Shown: positions 6,438 to 13,086 of the stretch, in pieces
How positions within the stretch are numbered: the stretch's first letter is position 1
Layout: each line of letters begins with the position of its first letter
Origin: Patescibacteria group bacterium
GTDB taxonomy: Bacteria > Patescibacteriota > Minisyncoccia > UBA6257 > Brennerbacteraceae
NCBI GenBank assembly: GCA_040753135.1
Contig: JBFMGR010000003.1
Location: 14,532-62,228, forward strand
Direction of reading: 5' to 3'
Length of the DNA: 47,697 nucleotides
Notes under the pieces: model-generated
The model's input: only the letters and a program-made list of their open reading frames with translations
What the model was told of the DNA's origin: nothing
Databases searched by the model: none
Made by a program: the position numbers and the translations under genes

Positions 6438-7316
6438 ATGAACGCAGTTCACGTTCCTGTTCTTTTAAAACAAGTAATAAAATTTTTAGCTCCAGAGCCG
6501 GGGAAGATTTATCTTGACGCAACCGCAGGTGAAGGCGGTTATCTTAGAGAAATTTTGAGTTCCGGGGCAAAAGCAATCGGCTTAGACTGGAATCGGCAAG
6601 CAATCGAGATCTTAAAACAAAATTTTTCTTCAGCAATAGCGGCCAAACGGTTAATTCTGGCAGTTGGGAATTTTGCCGAACTGGAAGAAATTCTGCATCA
6701 GTTAAGAACAGAAAAAGTTGATGGCATAGTGATGGATTTGGGTTTATCCGCTTTTTTGCTGAAAAAATCTGGCCGGGGGTTTTCTTTCCAGCAAGACGAG
6801 CCGTTGATTATGAGTTATTCAGAAGAACCGGATTTAACTGTTTATGAAATAGTTAATTATTATCCTGGATTGGAGCTGGAAAAAATTTTCAGAGAGTTCG
6901 GCCAGGAGCGGTTGGCTAAAAAAATCGCTCAAGCCATTGTTGCTTATCGGAAAGAGAAAAAAATCCAAACAAGCAAAGAATTAGCTGAAGTTATAGAAAA
7001 AGCAGTTGGCCGGCGCGGTCGAATTCATCCGGCGACAAAAGCATTTCAAGCTTTAAGGATTGCGGCGAATCGCGAACTGGAAAATTTGGCCAAAGCCTTG
7101 CCTCAAGCAATTGAGGCATTAAATCCCAAGGGCCGGTTGGTAGTTGTCAGCTATCACTCTCTGGAGGACAGAATGGTTAAGCAGTTTTTTAAAGGCCTTA
7201 ATCAAAAAGGAAATTTCAGAATTCTAACCAAAAAGCCAGTGGTCCCGGATGACCAAGAGATTCGGCAAAACCCTTCTGCCCGTTCAGCTAAATTAAGAGC
7301 AATAGAAAAAATATAA
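6438..7316 (+). CDS. rsmH: 16S rRNA (cytosine1402-N4)-methyltransferase
   Basis: RsmH (MraW) methylates C1402 in the ribosomal P site using SAM. The 292 residues show the family start HVPVLLKQVIKFL, the SAM-binding DATAGEGGYLREIL (DxTxGxGGh), MDLGLSAF in place of the usual DLGxSS, RIHPATKAFQALRIAANREL and SYHSLEDRMVKQFF near the C-terminus. The length is slightly short of the usual 300-315. Second gene of the division cluster; no SD. Confidence 0.97.
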   Translation: MNAVHVPVLLKQVIKFLAPEPGKIYLDATAGEGGYLREILSSGAKAIGLDWNRQAIEILKQNFSSAIAAKRLILAVGNFAELEEILHQLRTEKVDGIVMDLGLSAFLLKKSGRGFSFQQDEPLIMSYSEEPDLTVYEIVNYYPGLELEKIFREFGQERLAKKIAQAIVAYRKEKKIQTSKELAEVIEKAVGRRGRIHPATKAFQALRIAANRELENLAKALPQAIEALNPKGRLVVVSYHSLEDRMVKQFFKGLNQKGNFRILTKKPVVPDDQEIRQNPSARSAKLRAIEKI

Positions 7317-7387
7317 ATTGTTACATGGCTGCATTGCCGCATTGTTTAGAACAATGAAACAATTTAACAATTTAACAATTAACAAAG

Positions 7388-7789
7388 ATGACAGTCATTA
7401 CTCCAAACCAAAGACAATTAATCTTTACTTCTGATTCCCAGCTTCGTTCGCGGCGCCAGAGAATCAGCCGGTTAAGGTTTTTAAAACACTCTTTTGGGCT
7501 TGTCTCGGAGAAAAGGGTTTTTCTTCTAATGCTTGGAGTTTCATTGATTAGCTTTGTCGGTTTTTGCTTTATGGCGATTGATTCGGTTTTGCTTTCTTTT
7601 AGAATTCAGCATCTTTCACAAATTTTAGAAAATAATAAACTGGTTAAAGAGAAGTTAGAGCTCCGGCAGGCGGCTTTGTTTTCCCCAGAGTCTTTGCAAA
7701 ATTATGCTAAAGTAATAGAACTGGGCCGTCCGGTTTCAATCAGTTATCTGGTTCAAGAAAACGCGGGCTTGATTTCAGCGGCCCAATAA
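7388..7789 (+). CDS. ftsL: FtsL-like septum protein
   Basis: The 133-residue protein has a basic cytoplasmic N-terminus (RSRRQRISRLRFLK), one membrane segment at about residues 43-68 (VFLLMLGVSLISFVGFCFMA) and a Leu-rich likely coiled coil after it (IQHLSQILENNKLVKEKLEL). This architecture, and the position between rsmH and ftsI, is that of FtsL, which joins FtsB and FtsQ in the divisome. Sequence similarity in this family is weak, so the call rests mainly on topology and position. ftsI starts 11 bases after its stop. Confidence 0.7.
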   Translation: MTVITPNQRQLIFTSDSQLRSRRQRISRLRFLKHSFGLVSEKRVFLLMLGVSLISFVGFCFMAIDSVLLSFRIQHLSQILENNKLVKEKLELRQAALFSPESLQNYAKVIELGRPVSISYLVQENAGLISAAQ

Positions 7790-7800
7790 TTTTTTAGCCA

Positions 7801-9591
7801 GTGAAAAAAATTCAATCAAAATTTACTAAGAGCTTTAAAAATATACTTTTGCTCCGTTCTTTTCCGGTTCGGATTTATGTTGTTGCTGGTTTATTTTTTG
7901 TTGTGATTAATCTCTTAACTGTTCGGTTCTATCGGTTTCAGGTGGCGAATTACGATTATTGGAAAAACAAAGCTTTAGCCCAGCAGTTTTATTCTCTCAA
8001 TCTTGGTCCGGAAAGGGGAGAGATTCTTGCCCGAGATAAGGATGGCAATCTTCATCATCTGGCAGTTAATAAGCACATTTATAATTTAGCCGTCAGCCCC
8101 AAAGATATTGAGATTGACCCGGAACAGGCAGCTGATTTTTTGGCTGGCCAGCTTAATCTTCCTTATGAAGAAGTGTTAAAAAAACTTCAGAAAAAAGATG
8201 ATCCTTACGAGCTGATTGCAAAAAATATCTCGGAGGAGACAATTGCGGCAATCCAAGAACGTGGCTTTAAGGGGTTGATTATTGAGGATGAAAAATCAAG
8301 ATATTATCCCTTGGGAGATTTCGCCAGCCACATTATTGGTTTTGTCGGCTTTGATGATAAGAACGAGATTGCCGGCAGATATGGTTTGGAGCTTGGCTTC
8401 AATGAGAAACTCTCTGGCAGCGGCCCGTCTGCAGAGGAAATCAGCCAAACTATTCAAAAAGGTTCTTTTCTGGGCTTGAACAATATTTATATTAAAAATG
8501 GCGACGATTTGGTTTTGACGATTGAGCCGATTATCCAGAAAGAAACAGAAAGGCTGTTAAAAGAGGAAGTGGAAAAATGGTCAGCCAAAAGCGGCAATGC
8601 GATCGTGGTCGATCCCAAGACCGGCGAGATTATTGCTTTGGCTAATTATCCCTCTTTTGACCCGAATTATTATCCCCAAGAAAAAGATTTGTCGGTTTTT
8701 CTGAACAGCGCCGTGTCTCTGCGCTATGAACCCGGTTCGGTTTTTAAACCCTTTACTTTGGCGGCCGGACTTTCCAGCGGCAAGATTACTCCGGAAACAA
8801 CTTATTTTGATGGCGGCGAAATAAAGATAGACGGTCGGATAATCAGGAACGCCGGCAACTCGGCGCCCAACAAATATGTTTCAATGGCTTTGTTCCTTCA
8901 GCGCTCTTATAACCTTGGCGCTGTTTTTATCCAAACCGCGATCGGCAACACTTTTTTTCGTGATTTTATCATTAACCGTTTGGGCTTTGAGGGAAAAACC
9001 GGAATTGATTTGCCTCAAGAGATTAACTCTTCATTCAGCAATTTTTATCCGCCCGAAGGCAGAAGCATTAACTTTGCTACTGCTTCTTTTGGCCAGGGGG
9101 TTGCGGTTACGCCGATTAAGTTTATTCAAGAGTTTGCCGCTTTTGCCAATAATGGTTTGATGATGAAGCCATTTGTGGTTAAGGAAATAAAAAAAGACAA
9201 TGGCAAAATTATTGTTACCGAACCAACTCCAATTAGGCAGACAATCAGCCCAGGTGTGATTGCTCAAGCAATCCCGCTTTTAGAAAGCGTTATTTCCGGA
9301 GAACATGGTTCAGGGAAGCTGGCTCAAATTAAGGGCTATCGGATTGCCGGCAAAACCGGCACCGGCGAGATTCCCCGAGAAGATGGCCGGGGCTATTCAG
9401 ATCAGGTTAATCACAGCTTTGCCGGTTTTGGCCCGGTTTCTGAACCAAGATTTGTGATTTTGACTCGGATTGAAGACCCCAAAGGAGTCCGTTACGCTGA
9501 AGCCACTGCAGTGCCTTTATTTAGAAAGATTATGAAGTTTGTTCTGGATTATTATGCGATTCCGCCCGATGCGCCAGAAGAACTAAATTAA
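7801..9591 (+). CDS. ftsI: Septal peptidoglycan transpeptidase (class B PBP, FtsI/PBP3)
   Basis: The enzyme crosslinks septal peptidoglycan from the outer membrane face. The GTG at 7801 is chosen because the frame opens into a short basic tail and one membrane anchor (about residues 22-43). An N-terminal pedestal with GERGEILARDKDG-type dimerisation sequence follows. The transpeptidase motifs are SVFK (about residue 312), SYN (about 368) and KTG (about 517). At 596 residues it is complete. Member of the dcw cluster; no SD. Confidence 0.95.
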   Translation: MKKIQSKFTKSFKNILLLRSFPVRIYVVAGLFFVVINLLTVRFYRFQVANYDYWKNKALAQQFYSLNLGPERGEILARDKDGNLHHLAVNKHIYNLAVSPKDIEIDPEQAADFLAGQLNLPYEEVLKKLQKKDDPYELIAKNISEETIAAIQERGFKGLIIEDEKSRYYPLGDFASHIIGFVGFDDKNEIAGRYGLELGFNEKLSGSGPSAEEISQTIQKGSFLGLNNIYIKNGDDLVLTIEPIIQKETERLLKEEVEKWSAKSGNAIVVDPKTGEIIALANYPSFDPNYYPQEKDLSVFLNSAVSLRYEPGSVFKPFTLAAGLSSGKITPETTYFDGGEIKIDGRIIRNAGNSAPNKYVSMALFLQRSYNLGAVFIQTAIGNTFFRDFIINRLGFEGKTGIDLPQEINSSFSNFYPPEGRSINFATASFGQGVAVTPIKFIQEFAAFANNGLMMKPFVVKEIKKDNGKIIVTEPTPIRQTISPGVIAQAIPLLESVISGEHGSGKLAQIKGYRIAGKTGTGEIPREDGRGYSDQVNHSFAGFGPVSEPRFVILTRIEDPKGVRYAEATAVPLFRKIMKFVLDYYAIPPDAPEELN

Positions 9592-9597
9592 TTATGA

Positions 9598-9902
9598 CCC
9601 CGCACTAGAGTTTCAACAGGTTATGTTCTACTATGTTTATATGCTAAAAAACTTGAAAGATGATAATTTATATATTGGTTATACTATTAATTTAGAAAAA
9701 GGTCTTAATTTTTCAACAAAAATCAGGGGTCCTTGGAACTGCATTTATTATGAAGCCCGCCTTAATAAAGATGATGCTAAAAGACGAGAAAATTATTTAA
9801 AAACCAGCAAGGGTGAACAAACCCTTAAATTAAGGCTTAAACAATATTGGCATAACAATAATATTAATCTGTTGAAAAATTAATTGAAACTTCAGTACGG
9901 GG
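9598..9902 (+). mobile_element. GIY-YIG gene flanked by near-perfect inverted repeats
   Basis: A 19-base sequence ccccgcactagagtttcaa (9598-9616) upstream of the GIY-YIG gene matches, at 16 of 19 positions, the reverse complement of ttgaaacttcagtacgggg (9884-9902) downstream. The left copy starts 6 bases after the ftsI stop and the right copy ends at the base before the murF ATG. The 305-bp unit therefore fills the whole ftsI-murF gap. This looks like a small mobile or formerly mobile unit; no transposase is present. Confidence 0.55.
9623..9883 (+). CDS. GIY-YIG domain protein, internally deleted
   Basis: The 86 residues show YVYMLKN and LYIGYT (the GIY and YIG strands) and the tail typical of the small UvrC/URI-like CPR family (STKIRGPWNCIYYEARLNKDDAKRREN). 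The segment that normally follows YIGYT, with the catalytic Arg and the His-Asn pair (DLxxRxxxHN), is missing: TINLEKGLNFSTK runs straight on. The reading frame is intact, so this is a short in-frame deletion, and the nuclease is probably inactive. It sits inside the dcw cluster between inverted repeats, which points to insertion. Confidence 0.8.
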   Translation: MFYYVYMLKNLKDDNLYIGYTINLEKGLNFSTKIRGPWNCIYYEARLNKDDAKRRENYLKTSKGEQTLKLRLKQYWHNNNINLLKN

Positions 9903-11195
9903 ATGAAACGAAAACTTATTACCGCATTGTTAAGATTTTTAACCCGAGCAATTATTCGGAAGTATGAGCCGAAAATTATTGCCATTACTGGTTCGGTTGG
10001 CAAAACCTCAACTAAGGAAGCGGTTTATTTGGTTTTGTCCCAATACTTTCCGGCCCGGAAAAGCGAAAAAAATCTTAATACCGAAGTTGGCTTACCCCTG
10101 GCTTTTTTTGGCGGGGTTGAAGCAAAAAATAATCTTTGGCTCTGGCTGAAAAACCTTTGGCTTGGCTTAAAACTGCTTATTTTTAATAACAAAAACTATC
10201 CTCATTTTATTGTTGTTGAGATGGGCGCGGATAGTCCGGGAGACATTAAGAAATTAGTTAAGATTGCCAAGCCAAAATTAGCGATTATTACGGCAATTGG
10301 TTCAGTGCCGGTTCATGTGGAAAACTATCCAAAGGGCAAAGACCAGCTCATTAGCGAGAAAACCGAGATTATCAAGTGTTTGTCTGATGCTGATTTCGCT
10401 GCGTTGAACTTTGATGACCCTGATGTTTGGGAGTTGAAAAACAGAACTAAGGCCAAAATAATTTCTTTTGGATTTAATCCCGGCGCTGATATTAGGATTA
10501 CTGATTTTGAAGTCAAAACCAAGATTGCCGGCGATGGATTTAAGATTCCGGACGGAATTTTCTTTCGGATTGAGCATCGGGGCAGCGTTGTGCCAATCTG
10601 GCTCAAACAAAGTTTGGGCAAGCCGGCTGCTTATGCGATTGCCGCGGCTTTTGCTGCTGGCATTGCTTTTGATCTCAACATAATTGAGCTTGGTAAAGCA
10701 GTGGGAAATTACCAGCAGGAAAAAGGCAGAATGCGTTTAATCAGCGGAATAAAAAACTCAATGATTTTGGACGATTCTTATAATGCCGCGCCAGAAGCAA
10801 TGAATCGGGCGATTGAAACTTTTCAAAATCTGTCCGCAAAAAGAAAAATCGCGGTTTTAGGCGATATGTTAGAGATTGGCCAGTACGCGCTCGAAGTTCA
10901 CCGGGAAGTTGGCAAAAAAATCGCTAAATTCTGCGAGCATTTGTTTTTTGTTGGCCAGCGAATGAAGATTGCTTATGAAGCGGCTTTAGCTAGTGAATTT
11001 GATAAAAATAAAATTTTTTGGTTTGAGAAATCAACTCAAGCAGCAGAAAAATTAAAGGAGGTAATTCAGTCCGGAGATTTAGTTCTGGTTAAGGGCTCGC
11101 AAGGAATGCGAATGGAGCTGGTTATTGAAGAGATTATGGCTGAACCAGAGAAAGCCAAAGAGCTGTTAGTCCGTCAAGACAAACCGTGGAAATAG
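9903..11195 (+). CDS. murF: UDP-MurNAc-tripeptide--D-alanyl-D-alanine ligase
   Basis: MurF adds D-Ala-D-Ala to the peptidoglycan precursor in the cytoplasm using ATP. The 430 residues have the Mur ligase ATP site ITGSVGKTSTKEA (about residues 28-40), KNLNTEVGLPLAF, VVEMGADSPGDIKKL, and a C-terminal domain with DDSYNAAPEAMNRAIE and VLGDMLEIGQYA. The length is normal. It ends the division cluster in this window. The ATG directly abuts the right inverted repeat of the GIY-YIG unit, which therefore supplies its translation-initiation region. A hairpin repeat and a terminator follow. Confidence 0.95.
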   Translation: MKRKLITALLRFLTRAIIRKYEPKIIAITGSVGKTSTKEAVYLVLSQYFPARKSEKNLNTEVGLPLAFFGGVEAKNNLWLWLKNLWLGLKLLIFNNKNYPHFIVVEMGADSPGDIKKLVKIAKPKLAIITAIGSVPVHVENYPKGKDQLISEKTEIIKCLSDADFAALNFDDPDVWELKNRTKAKIISFGFNPGADIRITDFEVKTKIAGDGFKIPDGIFFRIEHRGSVVPIWLKQSLGKPAAYAIAAAFAAGIAFDLNIIELGKAVGNYQQEKGRMRLISGIKNSMILDDSYNAAPEAMNRAIETFQNLSAKRKIAVLGDMLEIGQYALEVHREVGKKIAKFCEHLFFVGQRMKIAYEAALASEFDKNKIFWFEKSTQAAEKLKEVIQSGDLVLVKGSQGMRMELVIEEIMAEPEKAKELLVRQDKPWK

Positions 11196-11201
11196 ATAAT
11201 T

Positions 11202-11237
11202 TAAGGACATCGCAAGTCCTTAGGCCTTGCGATGTCG
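11202..11237. repeat. GACATCGCAAGTC hairpin repeat, copy 1
   Basis: taaggac-atcgcaa-gtcctta (11202-11222) is an inverted repeat, followed by ttgcgatgtc (11227-11236), the same core in the other orientation. Related copies lie at 12203-12227 and 12718-12785. Confidence 0.8.
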
Positions 11238-11253
11238 GGATATTAAAAACTTC

Positions 11254-11280
11254 GCCTCCCGCAAATGCGGGAGGCATAAA
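11254..11280 (-). terminator. Terminator for the minus-strand small gene at 11283 (possibly shared with murF)
   Basis: A perfect 9-bp stem (gcctcccgc with gcgggaggc, loop aaat) lies between the convergent genes. Read on the minus strand it is followed by gaagttttt. Confidence 0.65.
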
Positions 11281-11282
11281 AA

Positions 11283-11519
11283 TCAGAGGCGTTTGATCAT
11301 TGCTTCATCTCCTTGGCGGCAGAACAAAAATGTTCCGACGCCAATGGTGTTTAGCACAATTAGCGGCCCCCAGAGTAGCAAAAACTCTGGGACCATCAAG
11401 GTAATATCTCCTTTGGAAAAGGAGCAGGCGCCACCTTGGCAGACGCCTGTGATTGTTTTATAGCCCAACAGGACTAAAACATCCACTAGCCCTGTTAAGG
11501 ACTGGATAAAAATTTTCAT
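11283..11519 (-). CDS. Small membrane protein, SD-led and hairpin-packed
   Basis: The 78-residue ORF begins MKIFIQSLTGLVDVLVLLGY and has a second hydrophobic stretch (MVPEFLLLWGPLIVLNTIGVG), so two membrane segments are likely, with two Cys (CQGGAC) in the loop. A strong AAGGAGG precedes the ATG on the minus strand (cctcctt at 11527-11533). The coding DNA holds at least five successive inverted repeats: 11313-11318/11339-11344 with an inner 5-bp stem, 11369-11376/11384-11391, 11408-11414/11418-11424, 11425-11430/11444-11449 and 11467-11472/11491-11496. Function unknown. Confidence 0.6.
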   Translation of the reverse strand: MKIFIQSLTGLVDVLVLLGYKTITGVCQGGACSFSKGDITLMVPEFLLLWGPLIVLNTIGVGTFLFCRQGDEAMIKRL

Positions 11520-11661
11520 CTTACACCTCCTTTTTTAGGGTAGATTAGAATTTTCTCTTTTTAGCACGAATTATCAAAAAAGTCAAATCATTGGCTGGGT
11601 TTAATAAATTTGATAAAATAGTTATCATTGGATTAGACCAAAGCAGTTTAATATGGTTTAA

Positions 11662-11709
11662 GCCGGAGTAGCTTCCGCCAAGGGCGGATCCGCCTCTGGC
11701 GGACAATGG
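11662..11709 (+). repeat. tRNA-Thr 5' fragment split by a 30-bp palindrome
   Basis: gccggagtagct (11662-11673) and caatgg (11704-11709) are the first 18 bases of the tRNA-Thr gene at 11814. Between them is the palindrome beginning tccgccaagggcgga and ending ccgcctctggcgga (11674-11703). The same element type occurs at 27299-27328. Confidence 0.75.
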
Positions 11710-11775
11710 AACAAGCCGAGCAAGTCGAGGGTTGTTCCGAGCGAAGCGAGGTGGAACAAGCCGAGCAAGTCGAGG
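11707..11775 (+). repeat. 24-bp direct repeat pair upstream of tRNA-Thr
   Basis: The unit beginning tggaacaagccgagcaag is identical at 11707-11730 and 11752-11775, with the related ttgttccgagcgaagcgagg between them. I see no gene between 11534 and 11813. Confidence 0.85.
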
Positions 11776-11813
11776 TGGAAGAGCAATCATTTTACTCGTT
11801 TGTTCTTGCTCAA

Positions 11814-11885
11814 GCCGGAGTAGCTCAATGGCAGAGCAGCGCTTTTGTAAAGCGAAGGTTGGGGGTTCGACTCCTCTCTCCGGCT
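11814..11885 (+). tRNA. tRNA-Thr (TGT)
   Basis: Acceptor gccggag/ctccggc, D-arm gctc/gagc, an anticodon arm with loop TTTGTAA (anticodon TGT) and a T-arm with ggttcgact are all present. The last base pair of the anticodon stem is a mismatch (G-A). The discriminator is T and no CCA is encoded. Confidence 0.92.
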
Positions 11886-11905
11886 CAAAATTAAACAAAA
11901 AAACA

Positions 11906-12202
11906 ATGTTTAAAAAAAGACCACCAGAAAAAATAAATCCCAACGCCTCTTTAGAAGAGCAAGAGAAATATTGGCAAGAAGAATTTAAGAAAGAACCGAT
12001 TAAAATAGAAAAAGAAGGCCGGGCAAGACAATGTCGGTTTTGCGGAGCAATTAATCCTTGCACCGGGGTAGATTCTTGTAGCCAATGCGGCAGAAGTTTA
12101 AGGGGAGCTAAAAGAATACCAGATACTAGGCATAACTCTCCGAATCAAAGACCGGATAATGACGATAATAGGGCTTTTCGCGACATAGAAGATTACTTTT
12201 AA
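11906..12202 (+). CDS. Small zinc-ribbon-like hypothetical protein
   Basis: The ATG at 11906 gives 98 residues; upstream extension of the frame would run back through the tRNA-Thr gene and is rejected. The N-terminal half is charged and helical (NASLEEQEKYWQEEFKKEPI). A four-Cys ribbon follows (CRFCGAINPCTGVDSCSQCG, with CxxC pairs at each end), then a disordered Arg/Asp/Asn tail. Zinc binding is likely from the Cys spacing. Function unknown. Confidence 0.6.
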   Translation: MFKKRPPEKINPNASLEEQEKYWQEEFKKEPIKIEKEGRARQCRFCGAINPCTGVDSCSQCGRSLRGAKRIPDTRHNSPNQRPDNDDNRAFRDIEDYF

Positions 12203-12227
12203 TCTTACGACTTGCGATGTCGTAAGA
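12203..12227. repeat. GACATCGCAAGTC hairpin repeat, copy 2
   Basis: tcttacgac-ttgcgat-gtcgtaaga is a 9-bp stem around the core in reverse orientation. It begins right after the zinc-ribbon stop and may serve as a terminator, though no T-run follows. Confidence 0.75.
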
Positions 12228-12265
12228 GATTGACTTAATTGTTGATTTTTGTTATCTTATAAAAT

Positions 12266-12290
12266 CCTGTTTTTAAAACAGGAAATTTTT
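12266..12290 (+). terminator. Terminator-like hairpin in a 5' leader
   Basis: cctgttttt (12266-12274) pairs with aaaacagg (12275-12282) and TTTTTT follows (12286-12291), directly before the AGGAG of the next ORF. The position suggests an attenuator. A TTGACT with a weak TATCTT 17 bases downstream lies before it. Confidence 0.5.
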
Positions 12291-12307
12291 TATAAGAGGA
12301 GAAAGAA

Positions 12308-12415
12308 ATGGGCAAAAAAGATAATGCCCCACAAAAAAAAGAAAAAGAAAGGAAAAGAAGAAACAAAGAAGACCGCGGCAAGCCCTGCCGCGGCAACGGC
12401 AAAAACGGGCATTAG
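12308..12415 (+). CDS. Very small basic protein, SD-led
   Basis: The ATG at 12308 lies 6 bases after AGGAG (12297-12301) and opens a 35-residue Lys/Arg-rich frame (MGKKDNAPQKKEKERKRRNK, ending GKNGH). Its DNA contains a perfect 8-bp hairpin (ccgcggca with tgccgcgg). A second frame starting at ATG 12324 (MPHKKKKKKGKEETKK...) is also open and runs into the terminator stem. I prefer the first because of SD spacing, but either or both could be translated. Confidence 0.4.
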   Translation: MGKKDNAPQKKEKERKRRNKEDRGKPCRGNGKNGH

Positions 12416-12430
12416 CAAGATATCGTTCGT

Positions 12431-12463
12431 GCCCCTCACCGCTTAAGCGATGAGGGGCTTTTT
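12431..12463 (+). terminator. Terminator
   Basis: A long stem (gcccctca...cgctt with aagcg...tgaggggc) with one internal mismatch is followed by TTTTT. Confidence 0.9.
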
Positions 12464-12509
12464 ATTAGTTGAAGTTTTTTTATTCTGTGTTATAAATTAA
12501 AGGTTTGTT

Positions 12510-12559
12510 CTTAGAAACATTCCAATATTCTCAAGAATGTTGGAATGTTTTATTCTAAG
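12510..12559 (+). promoter_or_regulatory. Long 5'-leader hairpin before a small ORF
   Basis: cttagaa (12510-12516) pairs with ttctaag (12553-12559), and inside it acattccaa pairs with ttggaatgt, then attct with agaat. The 50-base structure ends 5 bases before the AAGGAGG of the next ORF and could protect the RNA or control access to the SD. Confidence 0.6.
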
Positions 12560-12573
12560 TTTAAGGAGGAATA

Positions 12574-12678
12574 ATGATTACGAAGATTCAAAGTTTTTTC
12601 AGAAGAATTTTTTATCGGTGGAAATACAGAGGAATTAAGGGGACTTTGCCTCCGGAACCAATGCCAAGGTGGGACTAG
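12574..12678 (+). CDS. 34-residue basic protein, SD-led
   Basis: The ATG follows AAGGAGG (12563-12569) by 4 bases. The peptide is MITKIQSFFRRIFYRWKYRG then IKGTLPPEPMPRWD: an amphipathic basic N-terminal helix and a Pro-rich tail. A leader hairpin precedes it and a strong terminator follows 5 bases after the stop, so this is a compact single-gene unit. It could be a membrane-associated peptide; there is no family match that I know. Confidence 0.55.
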   Translation: MITKIQSFFRRIFYRWKYRGIKGTLPPEPMPRWD

Positions 12679-12683
12679 TTTTT

Positions 12684-12710
12684 GGGCCGAGCTTTGCTCG
12701 GCCCTTGTTT
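12684..12710 (+). terminator. Terminator after the 34-residue ORF
   Basis: gggccgagc and gctcggccc form a perfect 9-bp stem with loop ttt; TTGTTT follows. Confidence 0.85.
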
Positions 12711-12717
12711 ATTTTAT

Positions 12718-13086
12718 TAATCTAAGGACATCGTATTAATCTAAGGACATCGCAAGTCCTTAGATTAGACTTGCGATGTCGTAGGCCGGCTGTTTTTAAA
12801 GCCGTTTTCTGTTAAAATTTAGATAATTCATAATTTTTGTTGGAAATTATCTCGCTTCGTCTCGCTTGCGAGATCTGGCGCAGCTACGACGAGATCTGGC
12901 AAAGCCAGAAAAATTGTCTTGTTTTGTTGGATCCCTTGCGGGATCCTCACACCGTGTTGAAAGTCTTTATATAGTTTTTCTCTTTCATTTTGAGTTGGTT
13001 TTCTGTTAAAATTTAAATTAGTTTCATAATTCTTGAGTATTTATGATTCATTGGAAATTAGAAATTGGAAATTAGGAATTTTCAAT
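12718..13086. repeat. Gene-free repeat region
   Basis: No gene is visible. The stretch holds a tandem taatctaaggacatcg (12718-12733 and 12737-12752), a 12-bp-stem hairpin taatctaaggac/gtccttagatta (12737-12767), the reversed core gacttgcgatgtcg (12768-12781), the repeated gagatctggc (12870s and 12890s), the palindrome ggatccc/gggatcc, and two copies of gttttctgttaaaattta about 200 bases apart. An AAATTAGAAATTGG spacer precedes the flippase ATG. Confidence 0.7.

Noticed and set aside
11707-11775. CRISPR-like repeats
   Set aside because: Only two direct copies with a related, not unique, sequence between them; no cas genes in the window.
11545-12063. 172-residue minus-strand ORF
   Set aside because: It runs through tRNA-Thr and the palindromic repeats in reverse, so it is an antisense artefact.
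13033-13086. Upstream start of the flippase gene
   Set aside because: The extra 18 codons translate the AAATTAGAAATTGG spacer repeat and are not part of the protein family.
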